A DNA stretch of 64,000 nt, taken from contig JASAON010001613.1 in assembly GCA_030849065.1 (NCBI GenBank), positions 34,340 through 98,339 of the forward strand, written 5' to 3'. The translations under genes were made by a program, and so were the position numbers. The notes beneath the pieces are model-generated. The model saw nothing but the letters and a program-made list of their open reading frames with translations. It was not told the DNA's origin and did not search any database. This DNA is from Jaenimonas drosophilae (taxonomy: Eukaryota > Euglenozoa > Kinetoplastea > Trypanosomatida > Trypanosomatidae). Of the stretch, positions 9,173-20,100 are shown one piece after another (position 1 is the first letter of the stretch; every line of letters begins with the position of its first letter).

Positions 9173-9992
9173 TGATGAAGGAAGTTAATGATGTGATGGA
9201 GAGGCATTCAGAAGATCGCAAGAAGGAGTGAGATCCCCGGCGACGGCGGTGCTCTCACACAAGATAAGCACGAGCCATTTGGTGAAAGAAGACATCAAAC
9301 GTAGGAGCTGCACACACACACGCGGTGCGTACTCCTATAGGCACACAAGGAAGATAGAAAATCTTATATGGGCACTATCTCACGCACTCCATCCAGTACA
9401 TCATCGTAGCAGCAGGTGAAGCACAAGTGAGGGGGAGCGAGGTGATCGAGATGATGTGGGGTTGGCTGCAACACTCGCTGTTAGCAATCAGCCACGCATC
9501 ACTCTCACTTTTTCTTTCTCGCACACGCGTAAAACACAAAATGACGTCGTCGTTCGTAGTTTTTTTTTGTTTCGTTCTTTCTGTATGAGGTGAATAACTT
9601 CTGGCTCATCACCACATGCAGAAACAAAACCACTGGGGAGAGAGAAGAAGAAGTAGTACTGCCACACGCTCAGAAGAACGTGCCATCCACAAACAAACAA
9701 CAGTACAAACATACTTTCGCGTCCATCTGGATGATGATGATGATGATGGTGCGAAGCACAAGAAAAAAATGTTGATGGTGGATGCGCGAGGTCCCATCCG
9801 TTTTCGGGGATGAATCTGCTGAGGGGGCTATGCGAGAGAGAGAGAGGAGGAGTGGCCGATGATGCCGACCACAACAACAAGGAAGGAGAGGGCTCTTTCA
9901 GAGAAGAGGTGGGGAGAGTAAGAGCTTCACGGAGGGGAGGGGGTGGAGATGAGAGCCCACGCACAACCTCGTGCTCTCTTCTCTCCAGGATG
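9173..9992. other. Long intergenic spacer
   Basis: About 0.8 kb between NAR1 and the phosphatase gene. A 158-codon minus-strand frame at 9488-9964 is His-, Ser- and Pro-rich low-complexity sequence with no recognisable domain. I read the stretch as the 3' UTR of the phosphatase plus leader sequence. It holds ATG/GAT trinucleotide runs near 9730-9750. Confidence 0.45.
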
Positions 9993-11351
9993 CTAGACGG
10001 AGAGGCATGGGGAGCTCTCTGTGGTTCCCAAGTACTGCGGATCTTCGAAGCACACAGAAATAAATCCTGGCCGATCGCGCGACTGTTTTAGCAGCGGTGA
10101 GGCAACGACCTCGTCGGAGAGGTCCACCGCTTCGGTGGAATCATCCTCCATGCACGCAATCAAAAAACTGCTGCTGGAGGGGTTGGTGTTGTGAAGGGTG
10201 AGCTTCCGGCAGCACACGCGGTTTTCTGGGCTATCCTCCTCGTGCTCATCGGGGGATGCCATGGCGGCAATGGGCCAGCGCCACTGTGGGTCGGGCACGT
10301 ACTCACTCAGCTTTTGTTGGAAGGCCAGGTTCAAGCACACACACGGGCGGCGCTGCTTCACCACGTGGAAGGCGTCGTCGAAGCTGCTGCCGTCGGCGGC
10401 CATGAGGTAGGCAATGACGATGGCCGCCGATCGCGAGATGCCGCGGCGGCAGTGAATGAGAACGCGGCCCTGCTGCCGGCGCGCATCCTCAATGAACCTG
10501 AAGGCGGTATCGAGGCCATGCTCGAGATCCTGGTGTTGGCAGTCCTCCATCGGAATGCACGCACCAATAATGTGTGGGGCCATCACAACCACCTCCTTCG
10601 GTGCCAGCTCCTTCGCCACGTTGAGAACGTACTTGATGCGGTGGCGCTCCAGCAGCTCGGCGTTAGCGGCATCCCGCCAGGTGCCGAGACACAGCACCTC
10701 GTTGATCTCACTGATGGGATCGCACTCCGCGGCGTTACACACGCTATCCTCCAGCAGCGACTGGCTTTGTGTGCGTTGTACGACGGATAAATCAAAGGCT
10801 GGGGAGGAGAGGCACTGCTTCCGTAGCCGGCAACGTGAGAGGCTCATGGGTGATGATGGAGAAACGAGCGGTCGTGGTGAGCATGAGGATGCCAAGCTGG
10901 TGCAGGTGGATTGAAGCACCGTGGGGAGCTCATCAGGCACCACGTCTTCTTCCTCCGTATCTGGCTGTGGGGAGAGAGTGAGTTGGCCGGGGGAGTCGGC
11001 CTCCACGCTCTGCTGATGCCGTTCATTGCCACGTTTTTGCGCGAGTTCCGCCTCCAGACGAACCTGCTTCCGCAGCGGTTGCGTGGATGAGATGCTGTGG
11101 GCGCCCTCTTCCTCCTGGGAGGTCGAGGCCGATGAGGATGGCTCGTTGGTATGAATCAGCGTACGTGGCAGTGGGCCCTGCGGGGTGAGGGGTGAGCCCG
11201 CAAACAGGCATGGTGCTGACTCAGTTCCCCAGTGCTCGCGATCGCTGCTGCGCCGCTTCAGTGGGCTGGCCACAAACTGAGCGAGGTCGGCGTGGGAGCT
11301 GGTGTGGGGGGAGAAGAAGCCCAGCTCCAAAACTCGCTGCTCAAAGCTCAT
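9993..11351 (-). CDS. Dual-specificity protein phosphatase
   Basis: 452 residues from the ATG at 11351; an in-frame codon at 11510 lies upstream of the pyrimidine tract (complement of 11455-11485). The catalytic domain spans about 213-355. It has the Cys-loop HCRRGISRS (His300, Cys301, Arg307), an upstream acidic stretch (PMEDCQHQD, 267-275) that can supply the general acid, and the family's AYLMAADG helix. The N-terminal 210 residues are Ser/Pro/Glu-rich and probably disordered and regulatory. The domain resembles the small MAP-kinase-phosphatase/DUSP type. No rhodanese or kinase-binding domain is seen. The substrate cannot be told from sequence. Confidence 0.88.
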   Translation of the reverse strand: MSFEQRVLELGFFSPHTSSHADLAQFVASPLKRRSSDREHWGTESAPCLFAGSPLTPQGPLPRTLIHTNEPSSSASTSQEEEGAHSISSTQPLRKQVRLEAELAQKRGNERHQQSVEADSPGQLTLSPQPDTEEEDVVPDELPTVLQSTCTSLASSCSPRPLVSPSSPMSLSRCRLRKQCLSSPAFDLSVVQRTQSQSLLEDSVCNAAECDPISEINEVLCLGTWRDAANAELLERHRIKYVLNVAKELAPKEVVVMAPHIIGACIPMEDCQHQDLEHGLDTAFRFIEDARRQQGRVLIHCRRGISRSAAIVIAYLMAADGSSFDDAFHVVKQRRPCVCLNLAFQQKLSEYVPDPQWRWPIAAMASPDEHEEDSPENRVCCRKLTLHNTNPSSSSFLIACMEDDSTEAVDLSDEVVASPLLKQSRDRPGFISVCFEDPQYLGTTESSPCLSV

Positions 11352-13201
11352 ACTGCTGTGGATGCAACACGTACCGGTTAGCGCCTTCACGTGGGCTTTG
11401 TTGTTGATGTTGATGTTGGTGAAGGAGAAGTTGACAGTGCCACACACGCGTACAACCCAAAGAAAACAAGAAAAACAAAAGGTCTCACAAAAATACAAGT
11501 AGTCAATCAATAGTACAACCTCACAACAACAACAGCAACAACAAAGATATGCGCGCGCTCAATATAAAAAGGGGAGAGGCCGGCCACAGAAAAAAATGAA
11601 ATGCAGGCACGCAACAACAGCAGCAGCAAAAAAAAAAGGTATGTGGCTTACCAAGTTGAGTTCCTCTCGCCCAGAATCTTCACGCAAACAAAAAAAACAA
11701 AATCAGGATCCGTGAGGAATGATGATGTTGTTCTAAGGCGGGAAGAGTGATGGAGGAGCTCGACCACAAGAAGATGGAGAGCTCTGAGGAGAGCTCGGAG
11801 GAGAAGGAACTACACAACGAACTGAAAATTGTATTTTCCCTACGACTCAGATCCCCACAACGCGCGGAATGAATTGCTATTTTGTGAGCGATTGCTGATC
11901 GTCTAGTGAAAAACCAACCGCACACTGCAAGACAGTCAACGACGGGGGGAAGAAGTTAGATGCCAAAGGCGGGCACTAAAATCAACGAAAATGGGAGTGA
12001 GGAGATGGCGATGCCGACCCCCTCCAAAAAAATCCCACACAACAACAACTGAGGCTTTGACGATCACAGGATGATGATCCTCCACTAACTACTGATTTTC
12101 CAGGTCGCACGCTGCAACTCTGCCTTCTTCAAGCCAACAACAAGCAAAGCTCTTTTGTGTGTGTGTGTGTGTTGAGTGGCTGTTCTTCGCTGTACGGAGA
12201 TCTCGTTGGCTACGCTATGTTGCCAGGAGCCTCGTACAATGAAGCAGATCCTATTCTGACGCCTACACTTGGTGGAAGGGCTTCTGCACCTCTCGTCAAT
12301 CGCTTTAAGAGGCAACAAAGCCTTATAAAAAAGAGAAATTAAGCTTCCTCACACTACTGTGTGGTGGTCTTCACGCCAACGGTATGTGTTGTTGTTTGGG
12401 GGCACCAGAGGATGTGAGGAAGTACAGAAAGAAGGCCAACGCACCGGCGGCAGAAGAAGAAAATTAAACCAGAAAGAAAAGAAAAAAAGGCAAACGCCAG
12501 CCAATCTGGATTCTCGAGTATTCCTACACAAAATATTTGTATGCTGCACGCACACAGACACGACCGCTCTTCTTGCCGAACAAACTCGGAGCCTAACCGT
12601 CAACGTGAGTTGCAAGCTATCTTCTTTGGTGCAAACGTCAATGGGGTTGGCCAGCAATCTGCCCTGTGGTCTTGCGCAACCTCAGTCTGTATGAGGGGGG
12701 CTGGGGAGAGGGAAATGTTGCCAGACAATCACCAAGTCCAGCACCGCACAAATCAAAGCTACAAGAAAAACAACTAATCTAGCTATCTGTCAGTTGGCGA
12801 GCACACTCTTGTGTTTTCCGTGTGTGTGCGCTGCACCCTATTCAGCACTCTTGGGTTGAGTTTGCTTGAGCAATCTGGGGGCGTGCAACCAAAAACCTCC
12901 TTTACGAAGTCAACGGAGATGGATGAGAGCACCAACCTTGCGAATCAAAGAGCAGCAAGATAAGAAAAAGAAAGATGTAGGGGAGAGGGAAGATGTGTTG
13001 CGGTGGTACACGTGTAGCCATTCCACGAATGCGTTGAGCTAGCTGCTCAACGACCCGAGATGGCGCGCACGCTGACTTAGACCGCCGAGCAGGCAGGAGC
13101 ATCGTTCGTTATCGGCAAACACCATTAACTCACCCTCCCAAGAATCCGCTACCTCAAACACAACTCCACACCCATCATCATCACCACGCATCACTGTACC
13201 T
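11352..13201. other. 1.85 kb gap without a recognisable gene
   Basis: The longest gene-free stretch inside the minus-strand array. It contains A-rich runs (11627-11638, 11691-11698), a TG dinucleotide run (about 12156-12172) and several short open frames on both strands without codon bias or motifs. I found no tRNA B-box, rRNA or spliced-leader sequence. It could be long UTRs, a non-coding RNA gene or a decayed gene. Confidence 0.5.
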
Positions 13202-16200
13202 TCACCATATGCGGCTAATTGCCGCGGTGTAGGCATGAGCTGGCACCGACCACTCTGCGGAGTGCACCAACAACGGTTGGCGAATCTCAGGGGGAAAGTC
13301 AGTGAGCTCAGCCTCCGCACCCGCAGAAAGAAGAAGTGCCTCCACAGCATCCAACCGCGCAGAATGTGCAGGATTTAAGCACAACCTTGGCACCGGTGAG
13401 CTTGAATCCGGCGCAGAGGAGCCCGACACATCGTTGGAGGCCAACATCTCCACCACAGGTAGCGGGGCGGCGCAGTGTTCGCAGCTCGCGAGCGCGGCGG
13501 AGCGTGAGAGGCCGCCGCACACCTCGCAGGCCACAGGGGCATAGGGAATCCTCCTTGTTGCCTGTGTTTGCGGACATCCACACCCGGCAGCTCCCTCACA
13601 GCGCGCTGCCCAGCTTGGGCTCCAGTTGGAGCAGCACGGGCAGCACCACAACGTCGCGGAGGAGGCGATATTGGGGTGCAGCGAGAGGCAGCGTGTGCAG
13701 GCCATCTGGCCGCAGTTGGCGTGGCCGCACCCGGCGCACTGCCACGACTCCCACTGCGAGGTGTGCGCCCGTGGCGCTTGGCACGAGGCACAGGTGGCCT
13801 CCTCCAGCCCATTTGCGTGGAGTGGCTGCCACGCATCGTCAGCACGTTGGGGGCGCAGCCAAGCACCGCCATCATCCCGCAGCGGGTTTGCGTGGCCGCA
13901 GCCAACACATAGCCACGGGGCATCCTCCACCGTGGTGAGTAGGCCGCCCAAGATGGGGAGCATCTCCGACCCGCAGGCCTCACAGCGCCCCTCATCCGCC
14001 GCCACAAGGTTGGCGCAGGATGGGCAGGAAGCTAGCCGTTTGCTGCTGCTGGCGTAGCGCTCGCGTGGGTGCGGGTGCGCGCAGCTGGAGCAGCGATGAT
14101 GCTCCTCCATCGCCGCATCCACAGAGACCTTGTGGCCGCAGTGGTCGCACAAAAATTGTGGCACTGGGGAGGTCGTGGAGCTCGGGTTATTGTACGAAGA
14201 GCATGCGCTGCAGTGAAGCTGCTGCGGGGGGTTCATCTCACCACAGCCGCAGCTCCACAAAAAGATGGAGCGGAGATAGCCGGAATGGCTGTTGCAGCCG
14301 CCACAACGCACAGAATCTCCCTGCATGATGGAGTAGGTACCGCAGTCGTTGCAAACGAAGCACAACTGATGATCATCATCGTGGCTGTGTTGGGTGGTAG
14401 TGGGAGGCATCCCGGGGTGGGATGCGCCACAACGCAAGCAAGAATCTATGCCCACGTCGGTGCTCGCCTCCCACTGGCAGTTGGGGCAGGTCCATGCGCA
14501 TGGCGTCTCTCCGCGAAGGCTGCACGATGCACAGCGCACCTCGCCCAGGGAGTTTGTGGCATCGCCACATCCGCACCGCCACCCTCCTTCATGCGTCTCT
14601 GCGCTTGATGAATGCACGGGGAAGGAGAGCGAGTGTGAAACCTGTTGGCTCTCATTGTGTTGTTCTTGTTGCTGCATCCACCAATGTTCCAGCTGCCTCG
14701 ATCGAAGATGGAGTGGCTGACCCAACATTGCTGCCCACTGACGCAACTCACGCAGCATGCGCTTCCCGACCCCCACCGACGCTCGTGATGTGCTGGAGAG
14801 TACTGCCGCCATCAAACGCGGGCCGAGCTTGCGGAGCGCGAACATGCATGCATCAATACGCTGCGGATGATGGCGCACAACTCCCCACAACTCCGCTACA
14901 GACGCCTTGCGGGGATGCAGAAGAATGGCAGCTGCCACACTCAGTGCGCGTGCCTCCTCCACCACATCATCCTCATGGTGCGGCACGAGTACCTCCACCG
15001 ATGAGGCAACGACGGCCACCTCAAAGAGGCCTACACTCGGGGCGTAGAGGAGGCGCTCAGCCTTGCTGAAAATGCTGCGAAGGGCGGCAGCACGCAACAC
15101 CGCCACCACCGCAGATGGCCGCATCGACGACGCACGGGCGGCGTCCATGTGCGATCGGGGCAGTTCTGCCCAACCTTCACAGTAGCCGCACACAAACACA
15201 CGCAGTGCCTCCACACATCGCCAACCTTCGCAATTATCATTGCATGACCACATGCACACATTCATGAAGATGGAGGCGCACCGACGTAGTACAGCGGTGG
15301 ATTCATCCGCGTCCTTCCCCGTCATGAGATGAAAAATCATCACGCGTGGAAGTTGTTGTGCCACCTCCTTCGCAATCTGCATAGTTGCCTCCCACTGAGT
15401 GTGGCCGGAGAGGCCCGATTCCCTGCGACCCGCCGCGCTCACGAGGTACTCCATGAGCTCTCCATCCATCCGCAGCGCAGTATCCACCACGCTGCTGCCT
15501 GGGCCATTCATCTTCCGCATCAAGGTGGTTTCGAGATCCATCGCACGGCGGACGAGGTCGGCGTAGAGCATCAACGAGCGTTGAGCTGCGTAAAAGGGCC
15601 GCAAACGTCTCATTAAAATGGGAGGAAAGCGAGTGACGACGCTAGTGCTCATCGCAACGCTTCCATCATCTGCGATGTTTGTGGTGGTGGTGGTGGTGGT
15701 GAGTGAAGTATCATGTGTGGCATTATCCATCAACATGTGTTGATGCTCGTAGAAGACCTCCATCACTTCCATCCAGTGGCGGTGAGCCTCGCCAAACTCA
15801 TCCTGCGACGCCTCCCCGCTCCATGCGCAATTACGGGCGATGGCGAAGAAGAGCTGGTGCCACTCGCGGAGTAATTCACGCGGGGGTGTTGCCTGCGGGA
15901 GCTGATTAAGATAGCGTCGAGCCGCGGCAACCCATTGGGCAGGAGGTGCCAATCGCAGTGTATCTGTGGTGCATACGGAAGTTGCGCCCCGTCCTGAGGG
16001 AACCTCTTCTGCTGCAGGCCACAGCCACGGAAAGACCGCCGCGGCTCCATCGTGCAGCGCCAGTTGGCGGGCGACGACCTCGCGCACGGCTTTCGTCAGG
16101 GCACCTCGGCGGCGCATGAGTGGCAACACCTGCATCCAGGCTGCCTCGCCCTGCCGACTGAGCAGGCAACGACCGGGGTGGCTACTCAGCTCTCGTCCAA

Positions 16201-16480
16201 CAGTAGGGAGAGGTGCGGAATAAGGTGAAGCAGAGGTGCTGCCCTTGTTCGTGTGTTGCTGTGTTGGCGCTGAATCATCCGCTTGAAGAATAACATCGCC
16301 GAGATCTACCAAGGTGAGGAGCCTTGCGTCGGGAATGGTGGGCGTGCGGTTGAGCACGGCACACCTCCGCGCCGGCCTCCTCCGCACAACTCCTGAGCTC
16401 CACGAACACCTGGAGGTGTTGGCAACGCATGCACTGACAGGCCCACATCGCGCACAGGTGGCGAGGCGTGCGATGCGCAT
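13202..16480 (-). CDS. Large protein with about ten C-terminal RanBP2-like C4 zinc fingers, putative mitochondrial
   Basis: 1092 residues from the ATG at 16480; an open extension to 16657 is rejected as leader sequence. The N-terminus (MRIARLATCARCGPV, then an Arg-rich stretch) looks like a mitochondrial targeting peptide. Residues about 100-600 are helical with no known motif. From about 632 to 1005 come roughly ten CxxC...CxxC modules (for example WRCGCGDATNSLGEVRCASC and WQCAGCGHANCGQMACTRC), close to the RanBP2 pattern W-x-C-x2-C-x3-N-x6-C-x2-C but with many variants. The last 60 residues have an ankyrin-like segment (ARLDAVEALLLSAGAEAE). Such fingers bind single-stranded RNA or proteins. 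A role in mitochondrial RNA processing is inference. Confidence 0.75.
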   Translation of the reverse strand: MRIARLATCARCGPVSACVANTSRCSWSSGVVRRRPARRCAVLNRTPTIPDARLLTLVDLGDVILQADDSAPTQQHTNKGSTSASPYSAPLPTVGRELSSHPGRCLLSRQGEAAWMQVLPLMRRRGALTKAVREVVARQLALHDGAAAVFPWLWPAAEEVPSGRGATSVCTTDTLRLAPPAQWVAAARRYLNQLPQATPPRELLREWHQLFFAIARNCAWSGEASQDEFGEAHRHWMEVMEVFYEHQHMLMDNATHDTSLTTTTTTTNIADDGSVAMSTSVVTRFPPILMRRLRPFYAAQRSLMLYADLVRRAMDLETTLMRKMNGPGSSVVDTALRMDGELMEYLVSAAGRRESGLSGHTQWEATMQIAKEVAQQLPRVMIFHLMTGKDADESTAVLRRCASIFMNVCMWSCNDNCEGWRCVEALRVFVCGYCEGWAELPRSHMDAARASSMRPSAVVAVLRAAALRSIFSKAERLLYAPSVGLFEVAVVASSVEVLVPHHEDDVVEEARALSVAAAILLHPRKASVAELWGVVRHHPQRIDACMFALRKLGPRLMAAVLSSTSRASVGVGKRMLRELRQWAAMLGQPLHLRSRQLEHWWMQQQEQHNESQQVSHSLSFPVHSSSAETHEGGWRCGCGDATNSLGEVRCASCSLRGETPCAWTCPNCQWEASTDVGIDSCLRCGASHPGMPPTTTQHSHDDDHQLCFVCNDCGTYSIMQGDSVRCGGCNSHSGYLRSIFLWSCGCGEMNPPQQLHCSACSSYNNPSSTTSPVPQFLCDHCGHKVSVDAAMEEHHRCSSCAHPHPRERYASSSKRLASCPSCANLVAADEGRCEACGSEMLPILGGLLTTVEDAPWLCVGCGHANPLRDDGGAWLRPQRADDAWQPLHANGLEEATCASCQAPRAHTSQWESWQCAGCGHANCGQMACTRCLSLHPNIASSATLWCCPCCSNWSPSWAARCEGAAGCGCPQTQATRRIPYAPVACEVCGGLSRSAALASCEHCAAPLPVVEMLASNDVSGSSAPDSSSPVPRLCLNPAHSARLDAVEALLLSAGAEAELTDFPPEIRQPLLVHSAEWSVPAHAYTAAISRIW

Positions 16481-17102
16481 CACCGCTAGCTTCTCTTCTT
16501 TCCTACGTCGTACTACCAACAAATGAAGATGGAGGAGGAGATTGTATGCCCATATATATCCACCTGTATCAGAACCGAAACATCTGCAGCAACACAAAGA
16601 ATGGCGAGTATGTTTGCCTTTATACGCGTGTGTGTGTGTGCGTCTGGCAGCACCCATGAATAACTATACAAGGAGGGCCCATCTTGTAGATGGAAGATGT
16701 TTTGTGGGTGAGGTGGACCCAAACAGAGGTGGCTGATGGTGTTGAGCGGTATTGTGGAACTGCCAACGAGACCATCAACAACGACAGGAAACGAGCGTGA
16801 TGCTGCGAGATGGTTCTCTCCACATCGGACGTCAGCACGCCTTAGTTCTCCACGTGGGGTCTGTGGCCGTACCAAATCAATGTGGGTACGTACGTCCACG
16901 ACCTTACTCAAAATCAACGACAACAGCAAATGAATAAAAAAAGAACTCAAAGTACCTTCTTTGGATGTGTGTGCAATTCACCCTTCATGCGCAGTTTCAT
17001 CTCCACATCATCTTCATCAACAAAAAAACACTGAGCGCCACTTAGGAGAGATCTTGGCACTGGATGCATGCTGTGTTGCAGTGTTAGTGCATCCTTCGTG
17101 TA
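16481..17102. other. Intergenic spacer
   Basis: Contains a GT dinucleotide run (about 16627-16640) and short non-biased frames. It should hold the leader of the zinc-finger gene and the 3' UTR of the membrane protein. No gene seen. Confidence 0.45.
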
Positions 17103-20100
17103 TTAGCTGAAGTAGATGCTAGCAAAGATGTTGCGGCTAGCCCAGTACATCACGCAGAGGATCGGTACACACAGCCACACCATCACCATGGGAACATAGG
17201 TCAGCGGCGTCTTTTGCATGGAGAGGGCCGACTGCTGGCTAACACTGGCATCTAGCACAGCCTGCTCCTCCGAGGAAGCCGCGGAGGCTGCACCTTCCAA
17301 CGTGGATGCGGTTGGCGCCCGTCGCCAAAAAAACTTGGTTCGCTGCTTCAGCACCTCACCCCGCTTTAGGAAGATGAGGATCTCATCCCAATCGGCGCAG
17401 GTACCCGTCATGGCACTAATCTTGCTGTAGTAGGCCGCGAAGGCGGAGCTCGGGTATCCAAAGAGGAGGCCCATCCAGTATTGATCGAGGGTATCCATCA
17501 AGGTATTAAACTGCGTGGCGGTCATGCACGCGTAGAGCGACGCAATGTCAATGGCGGTACGGTGGTAGCTCATCACTTGAAGGAAGTCGTTATACACGGT
17601 GCCGGTGTTGCCGTTGATGAGGGCACTCACCAGGGCGGAGGTGTGCAGCAGGCTCGAGCGCAGATCATCCACTTCGCTCGTGTTGGCCGTATTATAGGAT
17701 GATGGTTTGTTGCCGTTCCACTCCACCTCCTCGTACTGGCACCAGGCGTAGGTGGATTGCACCGCCATCCGCAGGGTATCCTTCGTCATGGCAACGAAGG
17801 CACGCAACCAGGCCGCGGCTGAGATGCTAATGCCACCCACAGACTCCGCATCGGCCAACAACCAGTTCTGCTCGCCGGCAAAAAAAGAGTTGCCGGAAGT
17901 GAGCGTATTCACGCTCTTCCGTGATTCTGCCGCGGACCATCCAATATTAAAGATGCACACCGCGGCGAGTGCGACCATCGCGATGGAGGCTAGACGAACA
18001 TTCCACCACAAACGCCCGTGATTGACGTTGAGGTGGTTGGTGGGGGCTGTGTAGTCGTTGGAAGGCAGCCGACGTGGATTATGCGAGTCCCACGAGCCGT
18101 TGGAGCGACCAAAGAAGTAGGCGGTGTAGCTGAAGCTACCAATGGAGTAGATGGCGAACATCGCAATAACCACAATGGAGGTGGCCACGACGCGCACTTC
18201 AGAAAATACATAAACGGCATCCACCTTTTGGCTGCCGGTTTGCACCGCGGTGAGCGCGGAGATGGCGGCGTTCTCCAACTCCACCACCTCAAGACCAGTT
18301 GGGGTAGAGTAGAGGGCGTTGACCTCCGCGAAGGTTCCCGTTTGATCGGCAAAGCTGTTCGCCGTGGAGGCAAAGGGGCTCATTTGCGTGAGCGTGGATT
18401 TGATGGCGCGGTTAATGGTGGCTTCTCCATTTGCGGGATCGACGACTGCGGCGGCGGTGAGGAGTAGGGCCTGAATGGTGGTGTTGCCGGTTTGCAGCGT
18501 GGATGTGTCGGCGGAGAGAAGGGCGTAAATGAGCTCCACATCCCATGCGTAGCAGAGCGAGATGACCGGGGTGAGGCTCTCTTGCTGAAGATTGGAGATG
18601 AAGAACTCCTGAATGGCAGCGTTGATGGAGAGGGTGGGGAGGGTACCTGGGTCATACTCATCCGTCGCCTGGGCTGCGGCGCTCTCTTGGTAGTACTGGC
18701 ATCGCATCAATGCCGTGAAGACGGACTGGTAAAAACGGTGTACCATTGTCAGCTGAGCCGACGTGAGGTTCGCCATGGCATTGGTGTTCCACGTGCCACC
18801 ACTCATCAAGCTAGCGTAGTTGCTGAGGAGCGCTGAGCCGAACTGGGAGAGTTCGAAGAAGATTTTCATCGTTGCTTGCAGGAACTGCACGAAGAGTGCA
18901 GATATGTTGTAGAAGACGGAGAGCCGCTCCACAATGGAGCAAACCATGCCCAGGGTGAAGGCAACCAACATGGCAGCCATGAAGAGCTGAGTGAGTGGCC
19001 ACTGACGCGAGGTGCGCCACTCCCACGGACTGCGCCAATCCTCTTCCCCAGTGAGCTTCCCAATGGATCCCCAAGGGAAGGCGGCGAAGGCCACAGCGGC
19101 GATGACGACGGATGGAATCAGAACGAGCAACAAGGCCGTCAAGCCAGCCCCACGCCCAATGGAGGAGTAGGCATCGCCGGAGTCCAGAATGCCAATCATG
19201 ACAACATCTTGTTGGGCCATGGCTACGCTCTGCAGAATGTGGCGAGGGCTGAGGTCGGGGATGGAGAAGACCACCTTTCCTCCATCTGCCGAGACTAAGG
19301 TGGCATTGACGTCATACCCACGACCAAGCGGGGGAACCACAGTGTTGCCCGTTGAGTAGTTCAGGAGGTGTACAGCATAGTCGGTGCCTACAAAATTTTC
19401 GTTCATGACGTCCAAGGTCGCCACCAGCAGCGGCAAGTGGATCGCTGCACTGTATAGATTGCTCTCCTGCTCAAAGATCCAGCTGTAGAGGCCCACGGAG
19501 CGCATGAGGTTTTCCGCGTACACCTGAGTGGTGCATTGGCCCTGTATGTGAACCAGAACCGCCACCTCGACCACACCAAGCACGATGGGCATGACGAGAC
19601 CCAGGGCAAGCAGGCCTCGTACGCTCCACACCCACTCCGGTTTGGTGTAGGCGAGGGTATTGGCCATCATCACCAGCAGCAGCAACGAGAGAATGGACAT
19701 GAAGATGAATACCGCTCCAGTGGCGACGAGTTGGCGTGGGCAGCCAAAGACGGGATGGCTGGCGAAGTGCTCCACGATGCTGACGACGGAGTCCAGCACC
19801 TCGCTGTACTCCGAGGCGATGTAGGGGAAGCTGTGGCCAATGGTCAGGGTGCGTATCGAAGATGAGGCTGAGGGAACCATGGAGACGGTGAAGGGGAGCT
19901 CCACCGCCGTTGCGGCCAAGAAGGCGTCTGTATTGATCACCCCCGCAGGAATCCATTCGAGGAAAGACGTCACGTAGCCAACGCGCCGGAGCATCTCCCG
20001 CTCATAGGCGATGAGGAGTGTAGCGTTGGACTGGTCCTCGTAGAACAGGGCACCGATACCAAGAACGATGGCCACTGCTATACTGTACACCAAGCACACA

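Noticed and set aside
9488..9964. A 158-codon minus-strand frame between NAR1 and the phosphatase gene
   Set aside because: Low-complexity His, Ser, Pro and Phe content from simple repeats, no domain, and better explained as UTR.
12066..12110. Possible C/D-box snoRNA (ATGATGA and CTGA boxes)
   Set aside because: The boxes are only about 14 bases apart, no terminal stem is visible, and ATGATG strings are common in spacers here.
13203..16657. Longer N-terminus for the zinc-finger gene starting at 16657
   Set aside because: The extra 59 residues read His- and Lys-rich leader sequence over a GT repeat, whereas the ATG at 16480 starts a plausible targeting peptide.
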